Counted from the first letter of the stretch, positions 1-9,278 are shown. The stretch is 64,000 nucleotides of DNA from Caulobacter sp. (GCF_017744445.1 NZ_JAGIBH010000006.1:312536-376535); one strand, 5' to 3'. Numbers and translations are program-made. Notes: generated by a model not told the origin, from the sequence alone.

Positions 1-23
1 ACGAGCTTCCAGCTTTCACCTTA

Positions 24-43
24 CGTCAGGCAAGGGCCTGACG
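24..43. other. 8-bp hairpin near the left edge
   Basis: CGTCAGGC and GCCTGACG form a perfect 8-bp inverted repeat around a 4-base loop, upstream of the first gene. There is no T tract, so it may be a remnant of an upstream 3' end or a leader structure. Nothing else is recognisable in the first 103 bases. Confidence 0.25.
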
Positions 44-103
44 ACTTTACGGCGAGCCCGGCGCGCCTTACGCACTGGGGCTCAACTCTGCTTAGGACTT
101 CCC

Positions 104-1048
104 ATGCCCTCCGGCCTTGCCGCGCTGCTCGATGACGTCGCGGCCATCACCAAGATCGCCGCCGCTTCTCTGGACGACGTGGCCGGGGCCGCCGGCAAGG
201 CGGGGACCAAGGCCGTGGGCGTGGTGGTCGACGATGCGGCGGTGACGCCCGGCTACGCCATGGGCTTCACGCCCGATCGCGAGCTGCCGATCGTCTGGAA
301 GATCGCGATGGGCAGCCTGCGCAACAAGCTGCTGTTCCTGCTGCCGGGCGCCCTGCTGCTCAGCGCCTTCGCGCCGTGGGCCGTGACCCCGATCCTGATG
401 GTCGGCGGCGCCTATCTGGCCTTCGAGGCTACCGAGAAGGTGCTGGAAGCCTTCACCGCCGAATCCGAGGGCGAGGCTGTCGAGGAGCTGGCGCTGAGCG
501 GTCCCGAGCTGGAGAAGGAAAAGGTCAATGGCGCCATCCGCACCGACCTGATCCTATCAGGCGAGATCATGGCTATCGCCTTGGCCGAGGTCGCGCATCT
601 GAACCTCGGCATGCAGGCGGCCGCCCTGGCCATCGTCGGCATCCTGCTGACCGTCGTGGTCTATGGCGCGGTGGCGCTGATCGTGAAGATGGACGACATC
701 GGCCTGCACATGTCGCGCCGCGAGAACAAGGGCGCCCAGGCCTTCGGTCGCGGCCTGGTCAAGGCCATGCCGATCACGATGGAAGCCCTGACCGTGATCG
801 GCACCGCGGCCATGCTGTGGGTCGGCGGCGGCATCATCGTCCACGGCCTGGAGCACTTCCACCTGACCCCGATCCCGCACTGGGTCGAGGGCTTTTCGCA
901 CTGGGCGCACGGCGTTCCGGGCATCGGCGCGGTGACCAGCTGGCTGGCCTTCGCGCTGGGTTCGGCCGTGGTGGGTCTGGTCGTGGGCGGCGTCCTGGCG
1001 GGCCTGATGCACCTCTGGCATCACCGCAAGGGCGCGGCGGCGCACTAG
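104..1048 (+). CDS. DUF808 (YedI-type) inner membrane protein
   Basis: A 314-residue protein that reads like the DUF808/YedI family of multi-spanning inner membrane proteins of unknown function. The family-typical N-terminus (PSGLAALLDDVAAITK) is followed by an Ala/Gly-rich segment and the motif RELPIVWKIAMGSLRNK. Hydrophobic segments lie near residues 78-105, 150-195, 225-245 and 265-300, and the C-terminus is His/Lys-rich. The length fits the family. The gene stands alone on the plus strand and converges on the methyltransferase gene, sharing the bases of the two opposed stop codons. No biochemical role is established. Confidence 0.85.
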   Translation: MPSGLAALLDDVAAITKIAAASLDDVAGAAGKAGTKAVGVVVDDAAVTPGYAMGFTPDRELPIVWKIAMGSLRNKLLFLLPGALLLSAFAPWAVTPILMVGGAYLAFEATEKVLEAFTAESEGEAVEELALSGPELEKEKVNGAIRTDLILSGEIMAIALAEVAHLNLGMQAAALAIVGILLTVVVYGAVALIVKMDDIGLHMSRRENKGAQAFGRGLVKAMPITMEALTVIGTAAMLWVGGGIIVHGLEHFHLTPIPHWVEGFSHWAHGVPGIGAVTSWLAFALGSAVVGLVVGGVLAGLMHLWHHRKGAAAH

Positions 1049-1764
1049 GCCGGCTTGCGGCCCGCCACCAGCGTCGCGCAGCCGAAGAAGCAGCGCTTGA
1101 ACTCCACCTCCAGGCCTTCGGCCCGCAGCATGTCGCCGAAGGCCGAGGCGTCGCCGAAATTGGTGCTGTAGGTCCCGATCATCGTGAAGTCCTGGGCCCC
1201 GGCCAAGAAGAGGCGCTCGACCAGCGGCAGTACGACCTTGAGGTGGAAAAGGTAGAGCGGCCGCAGGAGCCAGCCCTTGGGATCTGACGCGTCGATTAGC
1301 GAGAACACGCCGCCCGGCCGCAGGCTCTGAGCGATCAGCTCTGCCAGTTTGGCGTGCTGCTCGGCGTTGAAGGTTTTGAGGCCGAAGGTCGAGACCACGA
1401 AGTCTGCGCTCTGCGCCGGCAGGTTGCTGGCCAGGACATCGTCTTCGATGAAGGCGATCCGATGGGCGCGATGACGGTGCAGGCGCTCAAGCGCGCGCTG
1501 ATGCATGCCCGATGAGATGTCGACAGCGGTGATCGAGGCCAGATCCGGAAAGCGTTGCAACAGATGCGGCCAGATCTCGCCTGTCCCGGCCATCAGGTCA
1601 TAGCCGACGGGGTTTGGCGTCGTCGGTTCGGGCAGGTCCGCGACGCACTGTTTGCGCCAGCGCTCGGTGAAGCCGAAGGAGCAGATCAGGCTGAAAGCGA
1701 TGTATTTGCCTGAGCAGCGGTCGAAAACGCCTTTGACGAAGGCCGGGTCATAGATGTCCGCCAT
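1045..1764 (-). CDS. class I SAM-dependent methyltransferase (UbiE-like)
   Basis: A 239-residue Rossmann-fold methyltransferase. The SAM-binding motif I reads YDLMAGTGEIWPHLL, the acidic end of strand 2 is AVDIS, and a post-I motif IEDDVLAS and the motif SLRPGGVFSLID follow. It resembles UbiE/COQ5-type enzymes, but the substrate cannot be read from sequence. The ORF track extends far upstream inside recG in another frame; I placed the start at the ATG giving MADIYDPAF, 14 bases past the recG stop. It is probably co-transcribed with recG, from which it lies immediately downstream on the same strand. Confidence 0.75.
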   Translation of the reverse strand: MADIYDPAFVKGVFDRCSGKYIAFSLICSFGFTERWRKQCVADLPEPTTPNPVGYDLMAGTGEIWPHLLQRFPDLASITAVDISSGMHQRALERLHRHRAHRIAFIEDDVLASNLPAQSADFVVSTFGLKTFNAEQHAKLAELIAQSLRPGGVFSLIDASDPKGWLLRPLYLFHLKVVLPLVERLFLAGAQDFTMIGTYSTNFGDASAFGDMLRAEGLEVEFKRCFFGCATLVAGRKPA

Positions 1765-1778
1765 TCGTCGCTCCTTGA

Positions 1779-3860
1779 TCAGCCCGCTTCGTTCAGCGGC
1801 GAGGCCGGTTTCCAGTCGAACAGTTCTTGCAGCATGCGCAGGGCCTGGCCGCGGGGCGAGGTCAGCTGCGGATCGCGGGCCAGGATCAGGCGGGCGTCGT
1901 CGGCGGCCACGGCGATCAGGTCGCGATGCGCGACAGGATCGGCGAGGCGGTAGGCGGGGAAGCCGCTCTGCTTGAGGCCTAGCGGGTCGCCGCCGCCACG
2001 CAGTTCCAGGTCCTTCTCGGCGATTTCGAAGCCGTCGTCGCTGCGGCGCAGGATGTCGAGGCGCTGTTGGGCGACCTCCGAGAGCGGCGGGTCGTAGAGC
2101 AGGACGCAGGAGCTTTCCCGCGCGCCCCGGCCGACGCGGCCGCGCAGCTGGTGCAGCTGGGCCAGGCCGAAGCGGTCGGCGTGCTCGATCACCATGATGC
2201 TGGCGTTGGGGACGTTCACGCCCACCTCGACCACCGTGGTGGCGACCAGCAAGCTGACCTCGCCGTCGACGAAGCGCTGCATGACCGCGTCCTTCTCGGC
2301 CGGTGGCATCTGGCCGTGGACCAGGCCGACGCCGGGCAGGTGTCGGGCCAGATCGGCGGCGCGGTCCTCGGCGGCGCGCAGGTCGACCTTGTCGGACTCC
2401 GACACCAGCGGGCAGATCCAGAAGGCCTGGGCGCCGCTGGCGATGGCGCTGCGCAGGCGGTCGACGATCTCGGGCACGCGCGGCGTGGGCGCGGCGCGGG
2501 TGGCCACTGGCGTGCGGCCCGGCGGCTTCTCGTCGATGCGCGAGACGTCCAGGTCGCCAAAGACGGTCAGCTCCAAGGTGCGCGGGATCGGCGTGGCGGA
2601 CATGGCCAGCAGGTGCACCCCTTCGCCCTTGTCCTGTAGTCGGCGGCGCTCGTTGACGCCGAAACGGTGCTGTTCGTCGATGATCGTCAGGGCCAGCTTG
2701 TCGTAGACGACATCGTCCTGGAACAGGGCGTGGGTGCCCACGGCGACATGATGGCGTCCATCCGCCAGGGCCAGCAGCTTGGCCGAGCGGCCAGCGCCCT
2801 TGTCGCGACCCGTCAGCAGCACCGGCGACAGGCCCAGCGCCTGCAGCGGCGCGGCGATGGTCTCGAAGTGCTGGCGGGCCAGGATCTCGGTCGGGGCCAT
2901 CAGCGCCGACTGGAAGCCGGCGCTGGCCGCATCGGCTATGGCCAGCATGGCGACCACGGTCTTGCCCGAGCCGACATCGCCTTGCAGCAGTCGGCTCATG
3001 CGCTCGCCGGAGGCCATGTCGCCGCGAATCTCGGAGAGGCTGCGGATCTGGGCGCCGGTCAGCTTGAAGGGCAGGGCCTTCTCGGCCTGGTCCGACAGCG
3101 GTCCGGACGGGATGCGCGGACCCGGCGTCGAGCGCCGCGAGGCCTTGCGTTGGGCCAGGGCCAGCTGGTGGGCCAGCAACTCGTCGTAGGCCAAGCGGCG
3201 GCGAGGCCGCGCCAGGGGCGAGATGTCGGCCTCGCTGGCCGGGGCGTGCATCGCCGCCAGGGCCTCGCGCCAGCCCGGCAGTTTCTCGCGCTCGCGCCAG
3301 GCGGGATCCTGCCATTCGGGCAGCTCGGGCGCACGGGCCAGGGCCTCGAGGGCGAACTTGCGGAAGGTGCGCGAAGGCAGGCCGTGGGTGGCGGGATAGA
3401 CGGTCTCGATCTCGGGGATCTCGCCGGCCCGCTCCTCGTCGACGATGTAGTCGGGGTGGGCTATCTGGAGTTCGGAAGCGTAGCCGTTGGGCCGTTCGAC
3501 CTTGCCGCTGACCGCGCGGCGGGCCCCTTTGGGATGCTGGCGCTCCAGGTGCGGACCGTGCCCCTTGAACCAGATCAGCGTCAGGAAGCCCGTGCCGTCC
3601 CAGGCGCGGATCTTCCAGGGCTGGCTGGGGCGTTGCGAGGGGTAATGGGCGTCGATGGTGACGACGAAGGTCTGGACCTGGTCCTCGACGGCCTGGTCGA
3701 CCGTGGTCACCGACCGCCGGATCAAGCCGGTCGGCGCGGTGAACAGCACGTCTCGCGTGATCGGCCCCGCCAGCTTTTCGAGCAGCGGCGCGACACGAGG
3801 GCCCACGCCCTTGAGCGTGGACACCGAGGTGAAGAGAGGAAAGAGAATCTCCGGGCGCAT
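1779..3860 (-). CDS. recG: ATP-dependent DNA helicase RecG
   Basis: A 693-residue RecG, the branch-migration helicase that remodels stalled forks and Holliday junctions. The N-terminal helical/wedge region (about 1-250) contains LKGVGPRVAPLLEKLAG. The helicase core has Walker A QGDVGSGKTVVA, the DEQH box IIDEQHRFG, motif III MSATPIPRT and motif VI LHQLRGRVGRG. The C-terminal part contains the family-typical DGFEIAEKDLELRGGGDPLG. Length and motif order match the family. It is followed closely on the same strand by the methyltransferase gene. I saw no SOS box in the short upstream gap. Confidence 0.97.
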   Translation of the reverse strand: MRPEILFPLFTSVSTLKGVGPRVAPLLEKLAGPITRDVLFTAPTGLIRRSVTTVDQAVEDQVQTFVVTIDAHYPSQRPSQPWKIRAWDGTGFLTLIWFKGHGPHLERQHPKGARRAVSGKVERPNGYASELQIAHPDYIVDEERAGEIPEIETVYPATHGLPSRTFRKFALEALARAPELPEWQDPAWREREKLPGWREALAAMHAPASEADISPLARPRRRLAYDELLAHQLALAQRKASRRSTPGPRIPSGPLSDQAEKALPFKLTGAQIRSLSEIRGDMASGERMSRLLQGDVGSGKTVVAMLAIADAASAGFQSALMAPTEILARQHFETIAAPLQALGLSPVLLTGRDKGAGRSAKLLALADGRHHVAVGTHALFQDDVVYDKLALTIIDEQHRFGVNERRRLQDKGEGVHLLAMSATPIPRTLELTVFGDLDVSRIDEKPPGRTPVATRAAPTPRVPEIVDRLRSAIASGAQAFWICPLVSESDKVDLRAAEDRAADLARHLPGVGLVHGQMPPAEKDAVMQRFVDGEVSLLVATTVVEVGVNVPNASIMVIEHADRFGLAQLHQLRGRVGRGARESSCVLLYDPPLSEVAQQRLDILRRSDDGFEIAEKDLELRGGGDPLGLKQSGFPAYRLADPVAHRDLIAVAADDARLILARDPQLTSPRGQALRMLQELFDWKPASPLNEAG

Positions 3861-3901
3861 CTGACGGGACCTTAGCCGCGTCCGCGCCCGGACAGCAGAC
3901 C

Positions 3902-4204
3902 CTAGTCCGCCTTATTCATGATCGGCTGCAGGGCGATCACGATGTCGGAATATTCGTCGGCCCGCGAGGCGCCGGACACGTTCAGGCGCGTGTACAGCCA
4001 GGTCGCGCCATGACGCGAATAAGCCTCGGACCAGCGACCCTTGGAGTCGATCAGGTTGTTGGCCTCGCCCGCGTAGATCACGGTCCCCTTGGAATCCACA
4101 TAGACGTAGTTGCCGGCGATCGTGGTGTTGGGGTCACCATTCTCAGCCAGCTTGTAGCGGTAGACCGCGCCAGAGGCGCCCTTGAGTTCGATATAAGGCT
4201 TCAC
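3902..4204 (-). CDS. small protein with degenerate GIY-YIG-like motif
   Basis: A 100-residue cytoplasmic protein with no signal peptide or membrane segment. The stretch GNYVYVDSKGTVIYAGEANNL resembles the two beta strands and linking turn of a GIY-YIG fold, with GNYVYV in place of G-I-Y and IYAGEANNL in place of YIG-x-S-x-NL. A later segment, WLYTRLNVSG, would fit the following strand. I cannot assign the catalytic Arg and Glu with confidence, so it may be a non-nucleolytic relative. It lies upstream of recG on the same strand, with about 40 bases between them. Function unknown. Confidence 0.6.
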   Translation of the reverse strand: MKPYIELKGASGAVYRYKLAENGDPNTTIAGNYVYVDSKGTVIYAGEANNLIDSKGRWSEAYSRHGATWLYTRLNVSGASRADEYSDIVIALQPIMNKAD

Positions 4205-4334
4205 GCTGTCCTCGCCATAAAAGCCACCCGGCGTAGGGCTTTGGATTCAAATATTTAGAGCGCGTGTGAGCAGCGAGGCTACCTACGCATTCGCCTTACG
4301 CGCTAGCAGGAGGTGCAGCGCGCCGTGGGCCAAA

Positions 4335-5075
4335 TTATGGCTGGAGCACACCCGACCTGGCTAGGAACCGACGGGTCCGTTCCTCGCGCGGAGCGGCGAG
4401 AAGCTGACGTGATGGTCCTTGCTCCACGATGACGCCGCCGTCCATGAAAATCGTGCGGTCGGCCACATCTCGCGCGAAATCCATCTGGTGAGTGACGATC
4501 ACCAGGGTGCGTTTTTCGGCCGCCAGGTCGCGGATCACGGCCAGCACCTCGCCGACCAGTTCGGGGTCGAGGGCCGAGGTCGGCTCGTCGAACAGGATGA
4601 CTTCCGGATCCATGGCGAGCGCCCGGGCGATGGCGCAGCGCTGCTGCTGGCCGCCCGACAGCGCGGCGGGATAGGCGTCGGCGCGGCCGCCAAGGCCGAC
4701 CTTTTCCAGCAGAGCCAGGCCCTTGGCGCGCGCCTGGGCGGGATCGGCCTTGCGGACGACGATCGGTCCCTCGATCACGTTCTCCAGCGCCGTCTTGTGC
4801 GGGAAGAGATTGAAGTTCTGAAAGACGAAGCCGACTCTGCCGTTCAACGCCTTGGCCAGTGGGACCTTGCCGCCCGCCGTGACACCCGCGATCGTCACTT
4901 CGCCGGCATTGATGGCTTCCAGCCCGGCCAGGCAGCGCAGCAAGGTGCTCTTGCCCGAGCCGCTGGGGCCGATGATCGCCACGACCTCGCCCGGCGAAAC
5001 GGTCAGGTCGACGCCGGCCAGGACAGGGGTGTCCCCATAGCTCTTCTTCAGGCCCTTGGCGTCGATCGCGCTCAT
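4335..5075 (-). CDS. polar amino-acid ABC transporter, ATP-binding subunit
   Basis: A 246-residue ABC ATPase (GlnQ/HisP type) powering the import system encoded with the two genes upstream of it. It has Walker A IGPSGSGKST, Q-loop VFQNFNLFPH, signature LSGGQQQRCAIARA, Walker B VILFDEPTSALDP and the switch histidine in VTHQMDF. The start is the ATG giving MSAIDAKGLKKSYG, which overlaps the permease stop by 4 bases (ATGA), indicating translational coupling. The longer ORF in the track is an upstream read-through. The motifs indicate amino-acid import; the exact substrate is not visible. Confidence 0.93.
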   Translation of the reverse strand: MSAIDAKGLKKSYGDTPVLAGVDLTVSPGEVVAIIGPSGSGKSTLLRCLAGLEAINAGEVTIAGVTAGGKVPLAKALNGRVGFVFQNFNLFPHKTALENVIEGPIVVRKADPAQARAKGLALLEKVGLGGRADAYPAALSGGQQQRCAIARALAMDPEVILFDEPTSALDPELVGEVLAVIRDLAAEKRTLVIVTHQMDFARDVADRTIFMDGGVIVEQGPSRQLLAAPREERTRRFLARSGVLQP

Positions 5076-5731
5076 CGGCGGCCCTCCGAGGCGCGGCGTT
5101 CGAGGCGCGCCTGAACGGCGGCCAGGGCGGTGGACATGACCCAGTAGATGGCCGCCGCGGCCAGATACATGGTGAAGATCTCGTAGGTCCGCGCGGTGAT
5201 CAGCTGGGCCTGGCGGAACAGCTCGGGCACCTGGATCGTGGCGGCCAGGGAGGTGTCCTTGACCAGGCCGATGAAGCTGTTCGACAGCGGGGCCACGGCG
5301 GTGCGGGCGGCTTGGGGCAGGATCACGCGGCGCAGGGTCTGGCCGCGGCTCATGCCCAGCACGCTCGCGGCTTCCCACTGACCCTTGTCGACGGCGGCGA
5401 TGGCGCTGCGCAGGATTTCGCAGCTATAGGCGGCGACGTTGAGCGAGAAGCCGATGCCGGCGGCGACCAGCGGCGGCATCTCCAGCCCGAATTGCGGCAG
5501 GCCATAGTAGATCAGGAACAGCTGCACCAGCAGCGGCGTGCCCCGGAAGGCAGAGACATAGACGCTGGCCGGCCAGCGCAGCAGCGGCGAGCGCGAGAGC
5601 CGCATCAGCGCCAGGCCAAAGCCCAGCACGACGCCGACGCCCATGCCGATGACGCTGAGCAGCACCGTATAGCCAGCGCCCTTGGCCAGCAGCGGCGCCG
5701 ATTGGCGCAGAAGATCCAGGCCGGTCTCCAT
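5072..5731 (-). CDS. polar amino-acid ABC transporter, permease subunit
   Basis: A 219-residue inner membrane permease of the HisM/GlnP type, with about five hydrophobic segments. The EAA loop that docks the ATPase is visible as EAASVLGMSRGQTLRRVILPQA, and AFRGTPLLVQLFLIYYGLP is typical of the family. A single permease gene suggests a homodimeric channel. It sits between the binding-protein gene (6 bases upstream) and the ATPase gene (4-base overlap), so the three form one operon read leftwards. Confidence 0.93.
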   Translation of the reverse strand: METGLDLLRQSAPLLAKGAGYTVLLSVIGMGVGVVLGFGLALMRLSRSPLLRWPASVYVSAFRGTPLLVQLFLIYYGLPQFGLEMPPLVAAGIGFSLNVAAYSCEILRSAIAAVDKGQWEAASVLGMSRGQTLRRVILPQAARTAVAPLSNSFIGLVKDTSLAATIQVPELFRQAQLITARTYEIFTMYLAAAAIYWVMSTALAAVQARLERRASEGRR

Positions 5732-5737
5732 GGGAAC

Positions 5738-6520
5738 CTAGTGCGTCACGTCCTGGCCGAACCACTGCTGCGAGATGGCGGCCAGCTTGCCGTCGGCGCG
5801 CAGGGCGTTGATGGCCTGGTCGATCACGACCTTGAGGCCCGGATCCTTCTTCATCGCCACGCCCGCGCCCTGGGCCGCGAACGGCGGGCCCGAGGCGACG
5901 AATTCCGGCGAGGTCTTGACGAAGTCGGCGGCGACCAGGCGATCGTTCAGCACGACGTCGGTGCGGCCGGCCTTCAGGTCCTGGTACTTGGTGGGATCGT
6001 CATCATAGGTGCGCACGTCGGCGGTCGGGACGTTGGCGCGAATCCACTGCTCGTAGTTGGTGCCCAGGCCGACGCCGACCTTTTTGCCGGCCAGGTCCTC
6101 GGGCTTGTCCAGGCCCGGCTTGTCCTTGAGCTTGATGATCTGGATGCCCGAGACGGTATAGGGCTCGGAGAAGTCGTACTTGGCCTGGCGGTCGGGGGTG
6201 ATGGTGATCTGGTTGATCACCACGTCGACGCGGCCCGACTCCAGGGCGCCCAGCAGGCCGGCGAACGGCGCGGGGCTGAACTCGACCTTCAAGCCCATCT
6301 GGGCGGCCAAGGCCTTGGCGAAGTCGACCTCGAAACCAGTCAGCTGGCCGGCCTTGTCCTGGAAGTTGAACGGCGGATAGGTGCCTTCCAGGCCCACGCG
6401 CAAGGTCCCGGACGCCTTGATCCGGTCCCAGCCGCTGCCGGCTTCCGGCTTCTTGCCGCAGGCGGCCAGCAGGGCAAGGCCAAGACCGGCGACGACGGCG
6501 CGGCGGGCAGGGAATCGCAT
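5738..6520 (-). CDS. polar amino-acid ABC transporter, substrate-binding lipoprotein
   Basis: A 260-residue periplasmic binding protein, first gene of the leftward transporter operon. It starts with a lipoprotein signal peptide (lipobox LLAAC at about residue 21). The solute-binding domain (SBP_bac_3) contains LRVGLEGTYPPFNF, GFEVDFAKALAAQMG, DVVINQITITPDR and YDFSEPYTVSG. The fold and neighbours indicate amino-acid capture; ligand specificity (for example cystine versus glutamine) is not evident. Its promoter should lie in the 170-base gap shared with the divergent protease gene. Confidence 0.92.
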   Translation of the reverse strand: MRFPARRAVVAGLGLALLAACGKKPEAGSGWDRIKASGTLRVGLEGTYPPFNFQDKAGQLTGFEVDFAKALAAQMGLKVEFSPAPFAGLLGALESGRVDVVINQITITPDRQAKYDFSEPYTVSGIQIIKLKDKPGLDKPEDLAGKKVGVGLGTNYEQWIRANVPTADVRTYDDDPTKYQDLKAGRTDVVLNDRLVAADFVKTSPEFVASGPPFAAQGAGVAMKKDPGLKVVIDQAINALRADGKLAAISQQWFGQDVTH

Positions 6521-6690
6521 CGGACGACCTTCAGACGAAACAATCCTGCGCAGTTCTATACGCGCGTGCGCGGTTCGCCAGCCCTGAACGTCGCCCGGTC
6601 AGCCGGCCACGGAGCATGAGCACGATTTAAGCTGCGCGGATCGCGGACTCGGGGCTAGCTCGTCGGCGCAATCTCCGGGGGAGGAGACCC

Positions 6691-7878
6691 ATGGCTCAAT
6701 CGTTCGATCCCGCGGCCGCGACGGCTGCCTATCTGGCGCAACTGCCGCCGGAGGCCCACGCTAAGGCCCAGCACTACACGCAAGGCGGCCACTGGCTGCT
6801 GCTGTGGGGTTTCATCGTCTCGGTGCTGGTCGCCTGGATCGTCATCCGCACGGGCGTGCTGACTAGGCTTCAGAATGGCGTCGAGAAGACCAAGCCGCGG
6901 CCGTTCCTAGCCAGCCTGGTCGTGGCGTCGGTCTATGTCGGCTTCAGCTGGGCGCTGGAGCTGCCCTGGTCGGTCTACGCCAACTGGTGGCGGGAAAAGC
7001 AATACGGCCTGACCAGCCAGGCCTTTGGGGGCTGGCTGGGCCAGAACGTGATGGCGACGACGATCTCGGTCGTGTTCACGGCGCTGTTCCTGGCCCTGCT
7101 GTACCTGCTGATCCGCAAGGCCCGCCGCCTGTGGTGGCTGTGGGCGGGCGGTCTGACGGCCGGCTTCATCATCTTCGGCATGCTGATCGCGCCGATCTAT
7201 ATCGAGCCGCTGTTCAACAAATATACGCCCGCGCCGCCTGGGCCGGTCCGCGACGAGGTCGTGGCCATGGCCAAGCAGGTCGGCATCCCGCACGACAAGA
7301 TCTTCGTCTATGACGGCTCGCGGCAGTCCAACGCCTATACCGCCAACGTCTCGGGCCTGGGCGGCTCGGCGCGGGTGGCGATGAGCGACGTGATGTTCAA
7401 GAAGGGGGCGGACATCGCCGAGGTGCGCGGTGTCGTGGGCCACGAGATGGGCCACTACGCTCACCAGCACAGCCTGTGGATCACCAGCATCTTCTCCGTG
7501 CTGGCGGTCGTGGCGTTCTTCATCGCCGACCGCGTGTTCCCGTGGTTCGCCACGGCCCTGAACGCCAAGGGCGTGACGGGCATCGCTGATCCGGCCGGCC
7601 TGCCGGTGCTGGCGGTGATCATGGCGGTGCTGGGCCTAGTCGGCGGTCCGATCACCAACACCCTGATCCGCGAGGTCGAGAGCGACGCCGATCGCTACAG
7701 CCTTGTCCATTTCAACGAGCCCGATGGCCTGGCCAAGGCCTTGGTCAAGACCATCGAGTACCGCGCCGCCACGCCGTCCAAGTTGGAGGAGGTGCTGTTC
7801 TACGACCACCCGGCCGTGAGCGTCCGCGTGCGTCGGGCCATGGACTGGAAGGCGACGCATCCCAAAGCGCCCGACTAG
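6691..7878 (+). CDS. M48 family zinc metalloprotease (Ste24/CAAX protease-like)
   Basis: A 395-residue integral membrane metalloprotease of the Ste24/HtpX superfamily. The zinc-binding HExxH motif is GHEMGHYAHQHS, and the third ligand lies in REVESDADRYSL further on. Several membrane segments flank the catalytic region (about residues 30-50, 70-90, 110-135, 150-175, 270-290 and 310-330). The Ste24-typical EPLFNKYTP and GSRQSNAYTANVSG are present. In bacteria such enzymes are linked to membrane protein quality control; a CAAX role is not implied. A strong SD (GGGGGAGG) precedes the ATG. It converges on the KAS III gene, with a repeat hairpin in the gap. Confidence 0.92.
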   Translation: MAQSFDPAAATAAYLAQLPPEAHAKAQHYTQGGHWLLLWGFIVSVLVAWIVIRTGVLTRLQNGVEKTKPRPFLASLVVASVYVGFSWALELPWSVYANWWREKQYGLTSQAFGGWLGQNVMATTISVVFTALFLALLYLLIRKARRLWWLWAGGLTAGFIIFGMLIAPIYIEPLFNKYTPAPPGPVRDEVVAMAKQVGIPHDKIFVYDGSRQSNAYTANVSGLGGSARVAMSDVMFKKGADIAEVRGVVGHEMGHYAHQHSLWITSIFSVLAVVAFFIADRVFPWFATALNAKGVTGIADPAGLPVLAVIMAVLGLVGGPITNTLIREVESDADRYSLVHFNEPDGLAKALVKTIEYRAATPSKLEEVLFYDHPAVSVRVRRAMDWKATHPKAPD

Positions 7879-7880
7879 TC

Positions 7881-7910
7881 CGATCTCCCCGGCTTTCGCC
7901 GGGAAGATCG
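7881..7910. repeat. REP-like palindrome, also a possible bidirectional terminator
   Basis: CGATCT-CCCCGGC-TTTC-GCCGGG-AAGATCG forms a near-perfect hairpin in the gap between two convergent genes. Its right half (GCCGGGAAGATCGGG) recurs at about 36617 in the larger element of the same kind, so this is a dispersed intergenic repeat rather than a one-off terminator. Confidence 0.6.
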
Positions 7911-7923
7911 GGAGTAGGGTGTT

Positions 7924-9039
7924 CTACCGCTTGCGCACGAACACCGTACCCGCCGAATAGCCCGCGCCGAAGCTGCAGATCAGGCCCGTCTCGCCGGCGG
8001 CGAAGTCGTCATTGGCGGTGTGGAAAGCGATGATCGAGCCGGCCGAGCTGGTGTTGGCGTACTCGTCCAGGATGATGACGTTCTCGCCCGGCGCCGGATC
8101 GCGACCCAGCACCTTGCGGCCGATCATCTCGTTCATGTTGATGTTGGCCTGGTGGAGCCACAGGCGCTTCAGGCCGGTCGGGTCCAGGCCCAGGTCGCCG
8201 GCATGCTCGACGATCATCTCGCTGACCATCGGCACGACCTCGCGGAACACCTTGCGGCCTTCCTGGACGAACAGCTTGTCCTTGGCGCCTTCGCCTTCCG
8301 GCGCGGCGCGGTTCAGGAAGCCGAAGTTGTTGCGGATGTTGTTCGAGAACTGGGTCTTGAGGCGTGTGCCCAGGATCTCCCAGCCACCGGTCGCCTGATC
8401 GGCGTCCTCGACGATCACGGCCGTGGCCACGTCGCCGAAGATGAAGTGGCTGTCGCGGTCCTTGAAGTTCAGGTGGCCCGAGCAGATCTCGGGATTGACC
8501 ATCAGCACGGCCTTGGCGCTGCCGGTCGTGACGAAGTCGGCGGCGGTCTTGATGCCGAAGGTGGCCGACGAGCATGCCACGTTCATGTCGAAGGCGAAGC
8601 CTTCGATGCCCAGAGCCTGCTGGATCTCGATGGCCATGGCCGGGTAGGGGCGCTGCATGTTCGACGCGGCGCAGATCACCGCGCCGATCTCGCTGACCGG
8701 CTTGCCCCAGCGTTCGATGGCCTGCTTGGCGGCCTCGACGGCCATCTCGGCCAGGATCGACAGCTCGTCGTTCGACCGCTCGGGGATGATCGGGCGCATC
8801 AGGTCGGGATCGATGATGCCGTCCTTGTTCATCACGAAGCGCGACTTGATGCCTGAGGCCTTCTCGATGAATTCGGGCGAGGACGGGGCCAGGGCGACCA
8901 CGTCGCCGGCCGCGATGGCCTCGGCGTTGGCGGCGTTGAACCGCTCGACGAAGCTATTGAAGGCCTCGACCAGCTCGGCGTTGGAAATGCTGTGGGGCGG
9001 GGTGAACAGCCCCGTGGCGGCGATGACGGCTTGCGGCAA
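7924..9039 (-). CDS. 3-oxoacyl-ACP synthase III (KAS III/FabH-like)
   Basis: A thiolase-fold condensing enzyme of the KAS III family. The catalytic triad is visible: Cys in NVACSSATFG, His in WLHQANINMNEMI and Asn in DEYANTSSAGSII. With this triad it should condense an acyl-CoA with malonyl-ACP. It is longer (about 371 residues) than canonical FabH (about 320) and has an extended N-terminal helix region, so it may be a specialised paralogue rather than the main fatty-acid initiator. I prefer the TTG start giving (M)PQAVIAATGLFTPP over the ATG at 9204, because the upstream stretch is unlike the family. Confidence 0.82.
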   Translation of the reverse strand: MPQAVIAATGLFTPPHSISNAELVEAFNSFVERFNAANAEAIAAGDVVALAPSSPEFIEKASGIKSRFVMNKDGIIDPDLMRPIIPERSNDELSILAEMAVEAAKQAIERWGKPVSEIGAVICAASNMQRPYPAMAIEIQQALGIEGFAFDMNVACSSATFGIKTAADFVTTGSAKAVLMVNPEICSGHLNFKDRDSHFIFGDVATAVIVEDADQATGGWEILGTRLKTQFSNNIRNNFGFLNRAAPEGEGAKDKLFVQEGRKVFREVVPMVSEMIVEHAGDLGLDPTGLKRLWLHQANINMNEMIGRKVLGRDPAPGENVIILDEYANTSSAGSIIAFHTANDDFAAGETGLICSFGAGYSAGTVFVRKR

Positions 9040-9278
9040 GACGGCGGTCCCGATGATACGCGCGGGCTTCGTGAGTCCGCGTTCTGACGCTTGTTTGAAC
9101 CCGTAGATAACACGGAAGGCGGCGCCGTCATCCCCGAGGCTTTTGGGCGTGGCTTTTCGGCAACGACACGCAACGGCCTCAAACAGGGCCGTGAACCGCC
9201 CCATGCCCGCCGCGTTATCCGCCTAGCCCTAGGCTGGCTGAGGGAGCTGAAGACTACGAGTAGAATTGGAGTACAACA

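Noticed and set aside
1765-3315. N-terminal extension of the methyltransferase ORF
   Set aside because: It reads through recG in another frame with Arg/Ala/Gly/Pro-rich sequence. RecG itself is unambiguous.
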